Assembly (NCBI RefSeq): GCF_001552195.1
Contig: NZ_BCQS01000013.1
Span: 186,001 to 250,000, forward strand
Length of the DNA: 64,000 nt
Reading direction: 5' to 3'
Source: Actinomadura latina NBRC 106108
GTDB taxonomy: Bacteria; Actinomycetota; Actinomycetes; Streptosporangiales; Streptosporangiaceae
This document shows, piece after piece, positions 9,094 to 18,008 of the stretch. Position 1 is the first letter of the stretch. Every line of letters begins with the position of its first letter. The notes beneath the pieces were generated by a model that saw only the letters and a program-made list of their open reading frames with translations, was not told the origin of the DNA and did not search any database. Both the position numbers and the translations under genes were made by a program.

Positions 9094-10094
9094 CGCCGTA
9101 CCTCGTCGGCGCCGACGATCCGGCCCTCGCGCATGGACAGCTCGCACGCCTCGGCCAGGTAGAACGCCTCCAGGGCGTCCTCGGGCGGGCAGGGGTTGGC
9201 GCGGAGACCCGCCACCACGTCCACGAACGCCCGGATCTCCGCGTCGTAGGCGTCGGAGAAGCGCTCCATGAAGCCGCTGTAGGCGTGTTCCGGCTCGGCG
9301 CCCCGTTCGGGCAGCGGGGTCGCGGGCGTCCGGTCGTCCATGCCGGTGACGACGCTGTCCTTGGAGCCGAACAGCTCCAGCCGCGCGTCGTAGCCGGCGG
9401 CGTTGTAGCGGGTGGCGGAGACGACGCCGAGCGTCCCGTCGTCCAGGACGAGCAGCGCGGACCCGGTGTCGATGTCGCCGCACTCGCGGAAGAAGTCCTC
9501 GCCCCGGTTGGCGCCGGAGGCCATCACGCGGACGATCTCGCGCCCGGTGACGAACCGGATGAGGTCCAGATCGTGGATGACGCAGTCGCGGAAGAGCCCG
9601 CCGGACGTCGGGACGTAGTCGGCGGGCGGCGGCGACGGGTCGAAGCTGCAGGACCGGACGGTGTGCAGCCAGCCGAGCCGCCCGGACGCGAGCGCCTCGC
9701 GGGCCGCCGCGTTCCCCGCGTCGAACCGGCGCTGGAAGCCGACCTGCACCGGGACGTCGGCGGCGGCTGCCGACTCCACTGTTTGGAACGTTCCATCCAG
9801 GTCCGAGGCGAGCGGCTTCTCGCAGAAGACGGGAATGCGCGCGGCGACGCCCTGCTCCACCAGGGTCGCGTGCGCGTCGGTGGCCGCCGCGACGACCAGC
9901 CCGTCCAGGCCGGCGCCGAAGAGTCCGGCGACGGCGTCGAGTGCCCGCGCCCGGGACGGGAGGCGGGCGGCGAGATCACGCGCGCGGGCGGCGTCCGCGT
10001 CGGCGATGACCAGGTCGTCCACCTCGGGCAGTGCGCAGAGAGCGGCGGCGTGGCGCGCACCGATGCGCCCCGCGCCGGCCAGTCCGATCCTCAT
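9090..10094 (-). CDS. iolG: Gfo/Idh/MocA family dehydrogenase, probable inositol 2-dehydrogenase
   Basis: A 334-residue two-domain NAD(P)-dependent oxidoreductase. The Rossmann motif GAGRIGARHAAAL is at residues 6-18, the EKP motif in FCEKPLA near residue 92, and the catalytic region RDCVIHDLDLIRF near 170. It would oxidise myo-inositol (or scyllo/chiro forms) to the inosose. The ATG at 10094 has GGGAGGGG eight bases upstream. First gene of the iol run, with promoter and operator just upstream. Assignment to inositol rests on iolB and iolC; other polyol substrates remain possible. Confidence 0.78.
   Translation of the reverse strand: MRIGLAGAGRIGARHAAALCALPEVDDLVIADADAARARDLAARLPSRARALDAVAGLFGAGLDGLVVAAATDAHATLVEQGVAARIPVFCEKPLASDLDGTFQTVESAAAADVPVQVGFQRRFDAGNAAAREALASGRLGWLHTVRSCSFDPSPPPADYVPTSGGLFRDCVIHDLDLIRFVTGREIVRVMASGANRGEDFFRECGDIDTGSALLVLDDGTLGVVSATRYNAAGYDARLELFGSKDSVVTGMDDRTPATPLPERGAEPEHAYSGFMERFSDAYDAEIRAFVDVVAGLRANPCPPEDALEAFYLAEACELSMREGRIVGADEVRR
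9784..9795. promoter_or_regulatory. intragenic perfect palindrome matching the iol operator
   Basis: TGGAACGTTCCA, a perfect 12-bp palindrome with the central CG typical of LacI-family operators, lies inside the iolG-like gene. It differs by one base from the site between the -35 and -10 of the upstream promoter. It may be an auxiliary operator for looping, about 350 bp from the promoter site. Confidence 0.45.
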
Positions 10095-10130
10095 CGATCC
10101 CCTCCCGGTCGGCGGTCAGGTGAGGCCCCG

Positions 10131-10159
10131 AGTGTGCTGGACCGTTCCAGAGGCGTCAA
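10131..10159 (-). promoter_or_regulatory. iol operon promoter with operator in the spacer
   Basis: Read on the minus strand: -35 TTGACG (10154-10159), a 17-bp spacer and -10 CACACT (10131-10136), 37 bp upstream of the iolG-like ATG. The spacer holds the inverted repeat CTGGA, four bases, TCCAG (10137-10150). A repressor bound there would block RNA polymerase. The shape is LacI-like; the regulator gene is not in the window. Confidence 0.55.
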
Positions 10160-10262
10160 TGACGAGCCGTCCGCCTTCCGGTGATCCAGGTGTCCGAAAT
10201 TGCGGCGGCCACACCGGGCCCGGCCTGTCGCCCCGCCGGGACCAAGCGCTAGTTTTGCCCCT

Positions 10263-11774
10263 ATGCGGATCTTCGTCACCGGCGCCTCGGGGTTCGTCGG
10301 GTCCCACACCGTCCGCGCCCTCGTGGCCGCCGGGCACCGCCCGCGCGCCCTGGTCCGCGACCCGGGCAAGGCCGCCAGGGTCCTCCGCGCGGTCGGCGTC
10401 GCGGCCGGGGACGTCGAACTCGTCACCGGCGACATGCTGGACGCGGACACCGTCGCCGCGGCACTCGCCGGCTGCGACGCCGCCGTCCACACCGCCGCCG
10501 CGATCGACGTGACCGGCGGCGACCGCGATCTGGTCGAGGTGAACGTCCGGGGCACCCGCAACGTGGTCGGCGGTGCCGTCGCCCAGGGCCTCGCGCCGGT
10601 GATCCACGTGTCGACGGTCGCGGTGTTCGTCCCGCCGTCCGGCCCGGTCATCACCGCCGCCGACGCCCTGGCGAGCCCCCGCACCGACTACGGGAAGTCG
10701 AAGCTGGCGGCCGAGCGCTACGTGCGCGGCCTCCAGGCGGACGGCGCGCCGGTCACGATCATCTACCCGGGCGGCGTGTGCGGGCCGGACCAGCCCGTAC
10801 TGGACGCCCTGATGGAGGGGCTCGCCGCCGCGCTCGGCAAGGTGTGGCCCCTGCCGGGCGGCGGTGTTTCGGTCATCGACGTCCGCGACCTCGGCGAGGC
10901 GCTGGCACGTTCCGTGGAGGCCCGCCAGGGCCCGAGCCGCTGGGTGCTCGGCGGCCACTACCTGACCTGGCCGGAGTACGCCGACCTGTGCGACCGCCTC
11001 ACCGGCGTGAAGTGCCGCCGTATCCGCGTCCCGTCCCGCGTCATGCTGGGGCTGGGGTCGGCCTTGGACGCGGCCAAGCGCGTCCGCCGCTTCAACTACC
11101 CGCTCACCCGCGACGCCGCCGAATTCATGGTCACGCTGGTGCCGACCGACGACCGCCCCATCCTGGACGCGCTCGACCTCACGCTGCGTCCCGTCGAGGA
11201 GACCGTCGCCGACGGGCTCCGGTGGCTGGCCCGCAGCGGCCACCTGGACCCGCGCCGGGCCGGACGGCTCGCCACCGAGGAGAAACCGATGCCGACTCTC
11301 ATCCAGCGCACCTTCGGGCCCGTCTTCCAGCGGGTCTCGGGCGCCGAATGGTTCTCCAAGGTGGGGCCCAAGGTCGTCCCGCCGATCGACCGGACGCTCC
11401 ACCGGGCCAGCGGCGGCCGGTTCATGCTGGGCCAGCTCCTCGTCCCGAGCCTCGTCCTCACCACGACCGGCGCCGTGAGCGGCCTCCGCCGGCAGACGCC
11501 GCTCGCCTGCCTGCCCGACCCGGCCGGCGGCTGGTACGTCGTCGGCTCCAACTTCGGCCGCGAGAAGCACCCCGCCTGGACCGGCAACCTCATCAAGAAC
11601 CCGGACGCCGAGGTCAGCTTCCAGGGCCGCACGACCCCGGTCACCGCCGACCTCCTGGACGACGCGGAACGCAAGGAGATCTGGCCCCGCCTGACCGCCG
11701 TCTGGCCCGTCTACGACCAGTACGTGGAACGCGCCCACCGCGAACTGAGAGTCTTCCGCCTCACCCCGCGCTAA
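10263..11774 (+). CDS. fusion of SDR epimerase/reductase and F420-type nitroreductase domain
   Basis: A 503-residue protein. Residues 1-340 are an extended SDR with TGASGFVGSHTVRAL at the N-terminus and YGKSK as the catalytic YxxxK. Residues 343-503 are a deazaflavin (F420)-dependent nitroreductase (DDN) domain, recognisable by LLVPSLVLTTTGAVSGLRRQTPL, then GREKHPAWTGNLIKNPDA. The two parts are in one frame without a stop. The junction carries an in-frame ATG (11289) with GAGGAG seven bases upstream, so the second half may also be made alone. An NAD(P)/F420 redox pair acting on one substrate is inferred. It converges on the VanZ-like gene with 4-bp overlap. Confidence 0.85.
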   Translation: MRIFVTGASGFVGSHTVRALVAAGHRPRALVRDPGKAARVLRAVGVAAGDVELVTGDMLDADTVAAALAGCDAAVHTAAAIDVTGGDRDLVEVNVRGTRNVVGGAVAQGLAPVIHVSTVAVFVPPSGPVITAADALASPRTDYGKSKLAAERYVRGLQADGAPVTIIYPGGVCGPDQPVLDALMEGLAAALGKVWPLPGGGVSVIDVRDLGEALARSVEARQGPSRWVLGGHYLTWPEYADLCDRLTGVKCRRIRVPSRVMLGLGSALDAAKRVRRFNYPLTRDAAEFMVTLVPTDDRPILDALDLTLRPVEETVADGLRWLARSGHLDPRRAGRLATEEKPMPTLIQRTFGPVFQRVSGAEWFSKVGPKVVPPIDRTLHRASGGRFMLGQLLVPSLVLTTTGAVSGLRRQTPLACLPDPAGGWYVVGSNFGREKHPAWTGNLIKNPDAEVSFQGRTTPVTADLLDDAERKEIWPRLTAVWPVYDQYVERAHRELRVFRLTPR

Positions 11775-12256
11775 CCCCCGCGGAGCGTCTTGGACAGGCG
11801 GCGGCCCAGGAGGACGTAGGCGATCACCACTCCGGCGACGTTGAGGATGACGTCGTCCACGTCGAAGGCGCGGCCCATGACCAGGAGGCCCTGGACCGTC
11901 TCGATGGCCAGGGACAGCATGCCGGTCACGAGGGCCAGTCTTATGGGGCCCCGCAGGGTCGTCCAGACCAGGGGCAGGAGGACGCCGAGGGGTGCCAGGA
12001 GCGCCAGGTTGCCGCCTATCTGGAGGAATGCCTCCTTGGTGGGGCGGTCCAGGTAGAAGCGCAGCGAGCGGCCCGGATCGGTGTTGCCGCCCGCCTGGCC
12101 GTTGTCGCGGACCGGCGTCAGCGTGAGCCTGAACGCGAAATAGAAGAAGACGCCGAGGAGGCCCAGCGCGATCAGCACGACGACGACGCGCAACACGACG
12201 AGGTACCACGGGACCCGCTCACCCGGCGCCGCGGGCTGCCACATCTCCACCAACAC
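11771..12256 (-). CDS. VanZ-like family membrane protein
   Basis: A 161-residue membrane protein with four hydrophobic helices. The VanZ pattern is visible in GGNLALLAPLGVLLPL, then SLAIETVQGLL, then DVDDVILNVAGVVIAY. The family includes VanZ, linked to teicoplanin resistance, but most members have no known function. The start is either the GTG at 12256 or the ATG at 12244; neither has an ideal ribosome site. It stands alone between a convergent redox fusion gene and lon. Confidence 0.8.
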   Translation of the reverse strand: MLVEMWQPAAPGERVPWYLVVLRVVVVLIALGLLGVFFYFAFRLTLTPVRDNGQAGGNTDPGRSLRFYLDRPTKEAFLQIGGNLALLAPLGVLLPLVWTTLRGPIRLALVTGMLSLAIETVQGLLVMGRAFDVDDVILNVAGVVIAYVLLGRRLSKTLRGG

Positions 12257-12378
12257 CCGGCTCGTCGTCCCCGGCCGGGGACGGACTATGTGCGCGACCT
12301 GTTCCGGCTTGTCCGTAATGCGGCATGCGAACGCCCGCGCCGGGCGGCGCGGGCGTTCGCCCAGGGTTTCGCTCGGGG

Positions 12379-14778
12379 TCAGGCCGCCACCGCGGTGGCG
12401 GTCGCCGGCTCCAGGGCCAGGTCCAGCACCTCGCGGACGTCGCTGACGGTGAAGACCGTCATGTTCTCCAGCACCTCGGCCGGGACGTCCTCGAGGTCGG
12501 GCTCGTTGCGCTTCGGCACGATCGCGGTGGTGATGCCGAGCCGGGACGCGGCCAGCAGCTTCTGCTTCAGGCCGCCGATCGGCAGCACCCGCCCGGTCAG
12601 CGACACCTCGCCGGTCATCGCCACGTCCGCGCGGACCGGCCGTCCCGACAGCAGCGAGGCCAGGGCCGTCGTCATCGTGATACCGGCGCTCGGGCCGTCC
12701 TTCGGGATCGCGCCGGCGGGCACGTGGACGTGCACACCGCGGTCCTTCAGGTCGCCGACCGGAAGCTCCAGCTCCGCGCCGCGCGAGCGCAGGTAGGACA
12801 GCGCGATCCGGGCCGACTCCTTCATGACGTCGCCGAGCTGCCCGGTGAGCGTCACGCCGGTGTCGCCGGTCTCCTTGTCGGCCAGCGACGCCTCGATGTA
12901 GAGCACGTCGCCGCCCGCGCCGGTGACCGCGAGGCCCGTCGCCACGCCCGGCACGCCGGTGCGGCGCTCGCCCCGGCTCAGCTCGACCTCCGGGGTGAAC
13001 CGGGGCCGGCCCAGGTAGTCCTTCAGGTCGGCCGCGCCGATCGAGACCGGCAGCGTCACCTTCTCCAACGCCACGTTCGCGGCGACCTTGCGCAGGACCC
13101 GCGCGATCGAGCGGTCCAGGGACCGGACGCCCGCCTCGCGGGTGTACTCGGCCGCCAGCAGCCGCAGCGCGTCGTCGCCGAAGCCTACCTCGGACGCCTC
13201 CAGCCCGGCCTTGTCGAGCTGGCGCGGCAGCAGGTGGTCGCGGGCGATGGTGACCTTCTCGTGCTCGGTGTAGCCGTCCAGCTCCACCAGCTCCATCCGG
13301 TCGAGCAGCGGCCCGGGGATGGCCTCCACCACGTTCGCGGTGGCGAGGAACAGCACGTCGCTCAGGTCGAGCTCCACCTCCAGGTAGTGGTCCCGGAAGG
13401 TGTGGTTCTGCTCGGGGTCGAGGACCTCCAGCAGCGCCGCGGTCGGGTCGCCCCGGTAGTCGGCGCCGACCTTGTCGACCTCGTCCAGCAGGACGACGGG
13501 GTTCATCGAGCCCGCCTCCCGGATGGCGCGGACGATGCGCCCCGGAAGCGCGCCCACGTACGTGCGGCGGTGGCCCCGGATCTCGGCCTCGTCCCGGACG
13601 CCGCCCAGGGCGACGCGCACGAACTCGCGCCCCATGGCCCGCGCGACCGACTCGCCCAGCGAGGTCTTGCCCACGCCGGGAGGACCGGTCAGCGCCAGCA
13701 CGGCGCCGCTCCTGCGTCCGCCCACCACGCCCAGGCCGCGGTCCTCACGCCGCTTGCGCACGGCCAGGTACTCGACGATGCGCTCCTTCACGTCGTCCAG
13801 CCCGGCGTGGTCGGCGTCCAGGATCTCCCTGGCGCCCGCGATGTCGTAGGCGTCCTCGGTGCGCTCGTTCCACGGGATGTCGAGGACGGTGTCGAGCCAG
13901 GTGCGGATCCAGCCGCCCTCCGGCGAGGCGTCGGACGACCGCTCCAGCTTGTCGACCTCCTTCAGCGCCGCCTCGCGCACCTTCTCGGGGAGGTTCGCGG
14001 CCTCGATCCGGGCCCGGTAGTCGTCCTCCTCGTCGGCGGGGTCGCCGTTCAGCTCGGCCAGCTCCTTGCGGATGGCCTCCTGCTGCTGCCGCAGCAGGAA
14101 CTCCCGCTGCGTCTTCTCCATGCCCTCCTGGACGTCCTTGCGGATGGTCTCCGCCACGTCCAGCTCGGCGAGGTGGTCCCGCGTCCACCCGATCAGCAGC
14201 TCCAGCCGCTCGACCACGTCGACGGTCTCCAGGACCTCGATCTTCTGCTCGTCCGTCAGGTACGGCGCGTACCCGGCATTGTCGGCCAGCGTCGACGCGT
14301 CGTCGATCTGCTGCACCACGTCCACGACCTGCCAGGCGCCGCGCTTCTGCAGGATGGCGCTGACCAGGCCCTTGTACTCCTTGGCCAGCTCCTCGGCCCG
14401 CCCGGACACCGGCGGCGCCTCGACCACGGTCCCCTCGACCCACAGCGCCGCGCCCGGCCCGGTCGTCCCGGTCCCGATCCGCACCCGCGACACACCGCGG
14501 ACGACCGCGCCCGGCTCACCGCCGGGCAGCCGCCCCTCCTGCTCGATCACACCGAGCGTGCCGACATCCGCGTACCGCCCGTTGAGCCGGGGCACCAGCA
14601 GCACCCGCGGCTTGCCCGCCGACCGGATGCCCGGCCCCTTGGACTGGGCCACCGCCCGCGCGGCCTCGATGGCCGCCCGGACCTCCCCGTTCTCGGACAG
14701 GTCCAGGGGAACCACCATGCCGGGCAGAACGACCCCGTCTTCCAGGGGCAGCACCGGCAGCGTCAGGGTTTCGCTCAT
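12379..14778 (-). CDS. lon: ATP-dependent endopeptidase Lon
   Basis: A 799-residue LonA protease that degrades misfolded and regulatory proteins in the cytosol. The order is LON substrate-binding domain, coiled-coil, AAA+ module with Walker [10 protein letters not shown] and Walker [10 protein letters not shown], then the protease domain with catalytic Ser697 in KDGPSAG and Lys738 in GGLKQK. The ATG at 14778 with GGAG six bases upstream is preferred over in-frame codons further upstream. A HAIR-type operator covers the promoter, which points to HspR heat-shock control, as is known for lon in Streptomyces. Confidence 0.97.
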   Translation of the reverse strand: MSETLTLPVLPLEDGVVLPGMVVPLDLSENGEVRAAIEAARAVAQSKGPGIRSAGKPRVLLVPRLNGRYADVGTLGVIEQEGRLPGGEPGAVVRGVSRVRIGTGTTGPGAALWVEGTVVEAPPVSGRAEELAKEYKGLVSAILQKRGAWQVVDVVQQIDDASTLADNAGYAPYLTDEQKIEVLETVDVVERLELLIGWTRDHLAELDVAETIRKDVQEGMEKTQREFLLRQQQEAIRKELAELNGDPADEEDDYRARIEAANLPEKVREAALKEVDKLERSSDASPEGGWIRTWLDTVLDIPWNERTEDAYDIAGAREILDADHAGLDDVKERIVEYLAVRKRREDRGLGVVGGRRSGAVLALTGPPGVGKTSLGESVARAMGREFVRVALGGVRDEAEIRGHRRTYVGALPGRIVRAIREAGSMNPVVLLDEVDKVGADYRGDPTAALLEVLDPEQNHTFRDHYLEVELDLSDVLFLATANVVEAIPGPLLDRMELVELDGYTEHEKVTIARDHLLPRQLDKAGLEASEVGFGDDALRLLAAEYTREAGVRSLDRSIARVLRKVAANVALEKVTLPVSIGAADLKDYLGRPRFTPEVELSRGERRTGVPGVATGLAVTGAGGDVLYIEASLADKETGDTGVTLTGQLGDVMKESARIALSYLRSRGAELELPVGDLKDRGVHVHVPAGAIPKDGPSAGITMTTALASLLSGRPVRADVAMTGEVSLTGRVLPIGGLKQKLLAASRLGITTAIVPKRNEPDLEDVPAEVLENMTVFTVSDVREVLDLALEPATATAVAA

Positions 14779-14808
14779 GCTCAGCTCCAAGTCCGTCGGC
14801 GACCCAAC

Positions 14809-14846
14809 CTCAAGTTGAGTCATACACACTCAAGAAAACGGAGCAA
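14809..14846 (-). promoter_or_regulatory. lon promoter with HAIR (HspR) operator
   Basis: GTTGAGT, seven bases, ACTCAAG (14814-14834) matches the HspR inverted repeat CTTGAGT-N7-ACTCAAG with one mismatch. A further half-site CTCAAG sits back to back at 14809-14814. On the minus strand a -35 TTGCTC (14841-14846) and -10 TATGAC (14819-14824) are 16 bp apart, so the operator covers the -10. It lies about 40 bp upstream of the lon start. Confidence 0.75.
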
Positions 14847-14914
14847 CTTTTTGTTTCCGCAGCAACGTTCGCTCTCAGCGATCACACCGGGGGACCTGTC
14901 TTTCAGCGCGCTGT

Positions 14915-15829
14915 TCATTGGGCGGGAGCTGTGCCTGACGGGTCGTTGACCAGGTCGTAGGTGGCCTCGGCGAAGGCGATGACGCGTGCTGTGGCGTTGT
15001 CGGCCCGCCACAGCAGGCCCCATCGCAGGGGCGGGGCGTCGGCGAAGGGCACGTAGGCGACGTCGGGACGGGCGTAGTAGCGCCTGGCCTGGGCCCCGAC
15101 CGGGAAGACGCCGCGGCCTGCGCCGATGAGGGTGAGCATCTCGTTGAAGGTGGAGGCCGAGGGGCCCGGGGCGATCGGTCGTCCGGACGGTGTGGCGCGG
15201 GGGGTGCGGTCGCGGCGGAGGGACTCGGGCAGCGTGTCGGGAAGCTGGAGCAGAGGAGTCCGCGCGAGGTCTTCCAGGCGGACGGACGAGCGGCGCGCGA
15301 ACGGGTGCCCGACCGGTACGGCGAGCATGCGCGCCTCCGACACCAGGACCGGACCGGTGGCGATGCCGGGTTCGTCGATGGGGAAGGTGCCCAGGGCGAG
15401 ATCGACCTCGCCGCCGCGCAGCCACGGCATCAGGTCGGTCATCTGGGCTTCGCGGAGCTGGACGTCGCAGTCGGGGTGGCGCCGGCCGAACAGCTCGGCG
15501 GCCCCGGCCAGCAGCTGCCCGCCCGCGGCGCCGACGAACGCGACCCGCAGGGTGCCGGTCACACCGCGGCCTGCGGCGACGGCCTCCTCGAAGGCATCGG
15601 TGATCTGATCCCAGGCGGGGCGCAGCCGCTCGTGCAGCCGCCGTCCCGCCGCCGTCGGCTCCACCCGGCGGCTGGTTCGGTCGAACAGCGGCACCCCGAC
15701 GCGGCGCTCCAGTTTGGCGATCGTCTGGCTGATCCGGGCGGTCGACACGTGCAGCCGCTCGGCGGTGCGGCCGAAGTGGAGTTCCTCGGCGAGGGTGAGC
15801 AGCGCCTCGATCTCATACCGCTCCAGCAC
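14915..15829 (-). CDS. LysR family transcriptional regulator
   Basis: A 304-residue regulator with the N-terminal winged HTH (EELHFGRTAERLHVSTARIS, residues 15-34) and a two-lobed effector domain from residue 90. It is divergent from a berberine-bridge-type oxidase, with a long palindrome in the gap. By family habit it activates that gene when it binds an effector and represses itself. The effector is unknown. Confidence 0.9.
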   Translation of the reverse strand: MLERYEIEALLTLAEELHFGRTAERLHVSTARISQTIAKLERRVGVPLFDRTSRRVEPTAAGRRLHERLRPAWDQITDAFEEAVAAGRGVTGTLRVAFVGAAGGQLLAGAAELFGRRHPDCDVQLREAQMTDLMPWLRGGEVDLALGTFPIDEPGIATGPVLVSEARMLAVPVGHPFARRSSVRLEDLARTPLLQLPDTLPESLRRDRTPRATPSGRPIAPGPSASTFNEMLTLIGAGRGVFPVGAQARRYYARPDVAYVPFADAPPLRWGLLWRADNATARVIAFAEATYDLVNDPSGTAPAQ

Positions 15830-15840
15830 ATCTCCCCCTC

Positions 15841-15863
15841 ATCGTTAAGCCCGGCTTGACGAT
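15841..15863. promoter_or_regulatory. LysR-type operator palindrome
   Basis: A 23-bp near-perfect palindrome: ATCGT at 15841-15845, AAGCC-C-GGCTT in the middle, ACGAT at 15859-15863, with one mismatched pair. It lies 12 bases upstream of the lysR start and 125 bp from the oxidase start, as expected for the autoregulatory site of a LysR protein. Confidence 0.6.
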
Positions 15864-15988
15864 CGTTGCACAGCGGCGCGTTGATCCGCCATGGGCTCCG
15901 GCCCAGAGTGGAACCGCTCGACGACCACTCTGACCTGCCGCACGGGAGGCTTCGGCTGATCCCTCCGGCTCCGAACCCTAGGAAGACG

Positions 15989-17293
15989 ATGAACGAGCTG
16001 AACACCCTGCGGTCCGCCGTCGAGGGACGGGTGTGGCTGCCCGGCGACCCCGGTTTCGACGCCGTCCGCCGTCCCTGGAACCTGGCCGTCGAGCAGCCGG
16101 CCGCGGCCGTGGTCGAGGCCGCCGATGCCGACGATGCCGCCGCGCTGGTCCGGTTCGCCCGCACCGAGGGGCTGGGCATCGCGACCCAGCCCAGCGGGCA
16201 CGGCGCCACCGGCCGCACCGACGGCGCCGTCCTGCTCCGCACCGCCCGGCTCGACGCGGTGGAGATCGACGCCGCCGCCCGCCGCGCCCGCATCGGCGCG
16301 GGCGTGCCGTCCGGACGGTTGCAGGCCGCCGCCGCGCCCCACGGACTGACGGGGCTGCCCGGCAGCTCCCCGATCGTCAGCGTCGCCGGCGTCGCCCTCG
16401 GCGGCGGGCTGAGCTGGTTCGGCCGCGCCCACGGCTGGGTCGCCGACAGCGTGACCGCGTTCGACGTCGTCGACGCCCGCGGACGGCGCCGGCACATCAC
16501 CGCCGGCACCGACCCCGACCTGTTCTGGGCGCTGCGCGGCGGAGGCGGCGACTTCGCCGTCGTCACCGCCCTCGAACTCGCCCTGCATCCCGCCCCCCGC
16601 CTGTACGGCGGCCGGATGCTGTGGGCGGCCGAGCACGCCCCCGAGGTGATGGACGCCTACCGGCAGATCACCGCCGCGGCCCCCGACGAGCTGACCGTCT
16701 GGCTGGATCTGCTGCACTTCCCCGGAACCGGCCCCATGGTCGCCATCGACGCCGCCCACCTCGGCGACGCCGCGCAGGCACGCGATCTGCTGGCCCCGCT
16801 GAACCGCCTGCCCCGGCCGCTGTCCGACTCCAGAGGGACCATGGCGGTCTCCGAACTCGGCACGATCACCGCCGAACCCACCGAGCCCGGCCCCGGCCTC
16901 TCGCGCGCCGAACTGCTCACCGACCTGGACGACACCGCCGCCAAGGCACTGCTCGCCGAACCCATCGCCCCGCTGCTGAGCGTCCAGATCCGGCATCTGG
17001 GCGGCGCGTTCACCCGCCCCACCGATACCCCGCACGGCCCGCTGACCGAGCCCTACGCCCTCTATATGTTCGGCATCCCCACCGACCCCGCGACGGCCCG
17101 CGCCGTCGCCGCCGGGCAACGCGCCCTCGCCGACGCCCTCCCCGTCAGCGGCCGCAAACCCCTCACCTTCCTCAATCCCGCGGAGACCGCGGCCGACGCC
17201 TTCGCCGCCGCCGCGCTCGACCGCCTGCGCCGCATCAAGCACCACCACGATCCGCACGACACCTTCCGCAGCAACGTCCCGGTGGAAGGCTGA
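15989..17293 (+). CDS. FAD-binding oxidoreductase, berberine-bridge (BBE) type
   Basis: A 434-residue flavoprotein oxidase. The PCMH-type FAD domain shows QPSGHGATG near residue 70, where the His could carry covalent flavin, and GLPGSSPIVSVAGVALGGG. The second covalent Cys of bicovalent members is absent. The BBE C-terminal tail is seen in KHHHDPHDTFRSNVPV. The ATG at 15989 has AGGA a few bases upstream. Homologues oxidise sugars, alkaloids or polyketide intermediates; the substrate here is unknown. Likely under the divergent LysR. Confidence 0.85.
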   Translation: MNELNTLRSAVEGRVWLPGDPGFDAVRRPWNLAVEQPAAAVVEAADADDAAALVRFARTEGLGIATQPSGHGATGRTDGAVLLRTARLDAVEIDAAARRARIGAGVPSGRLQAAAAPHGLTGLPGSSPIVSVAGVALGGGLSWFGRAHGWVADSVTAFDVVDARGRRRHITAGTDPDLFWALRGGGGDFAVVTALELALHPAPRLYGGRMLWAAEHAPEVMDAYRQITAAAPDELTVWLDLLHFPGTGPMVAIDAAHLGDAAQARDLLAPLNRLPRPLSDSRGTMAVSELGTITAEPTEPGPGLSRAELLTDLDDTAAKALLAEPIAPLLSVQIRHLGGAFTRPTDTPHGPLTEPYALYMFGIPTDPATARAVAAGQRALADALPVSGRKPLTFLNPAETAADAFAAAALDRLRRIKHHHDPHDTFRSNVPVEG

Positions 17294-17301
17294 GGCGTTC
17301 T

Positions 17302-17370
17302 TTTCGATACGCACGTTGCGTTATTTCGGCCGGGCGAGTACGGTCGAATTACGAAACGTGCGTATCGAAA
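17302..17370 (+). promoter_or_regulatory. tetR promoter with two inverted TetR operators
   Basis: Two 18-bp sites, 17307-17324 and 17348-17365 (opposite orientation), share ATACGCACGTT followed by CGT and AT. Together they form a perfect 16-bp inverted repeat TTTCGATACGCACGTT (17302-17317) / AACGTGCGTATCGAAA (17355-17370). A -35 TTGCGT (17315-17320) and -10 TACGGT (17339-17344) lie between and over the sites. The TetR start follows nine bases after. Negative autoregulation is the likely use. Confidence 0.65.
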
Positions 17371-17378
17371 GGAGAATC

Positions 17379-18008
17379 GTGCCCCCTCCAGCACGCCGTG
17401 GCAGGCCCCGCGACGCCGGTGCCGACGAGCAGATACTGCGGGCCGCCGAAGAGGAGCTGCTGGCCAACGGCTACGCGGCCTTCACGGTGGACAGGGTCGC
17501 CAGGTCGGCGGCCGTCGCCAAGACCACGCTGTACCGGCGCTGGCCCACCAAGGACCACCTCGCCATCGCCGTGATCGCCCGCATGCAGGACGAGGTTCCC
17601 GTGCCCGACACCGGGGACCTGCGGGCCGACCTCGTCGACTACCTGGAGCAGATCGCGCTGGGGCTCAACCGGACGCGACTGGCCGGGCCCGGCCACGCCC
17701 CGGACGACCCCTCGTCCGGGCTCGTCGGCGAGCTGGTCGCGGCGGCCGCGCGGCATCCCGACATCGGGGCCCTGGTCCGCGCGGTCTTCGAGCAGCGCAA
17801 CGCACTGGTCATCGGGCTGGTCGACCGGGCCCGCCGGCGCGGCGACCTGCGCCCGGACACCGATCCGGAGCTGCTGTTCGACCAGCTCGCCGGCGCCCTG
17901 TACTACCGGCTGCTCATCACCGGCCGCCCCATCGGCCGCGTTTACGCCGAACACCTCGTCGACGCCGCACTCTCCGGCGTCCTCGCCGCGAAGGAGAAGC
18001 GGACATGA
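17379..18008 (+). CDS. TetR/AcrR family repressor
   Basis: A 209-residue regulator. The HTH is at residues 25-65 (FTVDRVARSAAVAKTTLYRRW), followed by a helical ligand domain of the TetR C-terminal type. The GTG at 17379 is chosen because GGAG lies four bases upstream; earlier in-frame codons fall inside the operator. It overlaps the SRPBCC gene as ATGA, forming a two-gene operon behind twin operators. The ligand may be a substrate of the SRPBCC protein. Confidence 0.9.
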   Translation: MPPPARRGRPRDAGADEQILRAAEEELLANGYAAFTVDRVARSAAVAKTTLYRRWPTKDHLAIAVIARMQDEVPVPDTGDLRADLVDYLEQIALGLNRTRLAGPGHAPDDPSSGLVGELVAAAARHPDIGALVRAVFEQRNALVIGLVDRARRRGDLRPDTDPELLFDQLAGALYYRLLITGRPIGRVYAEHLVDAALSGVLAAKEKRT

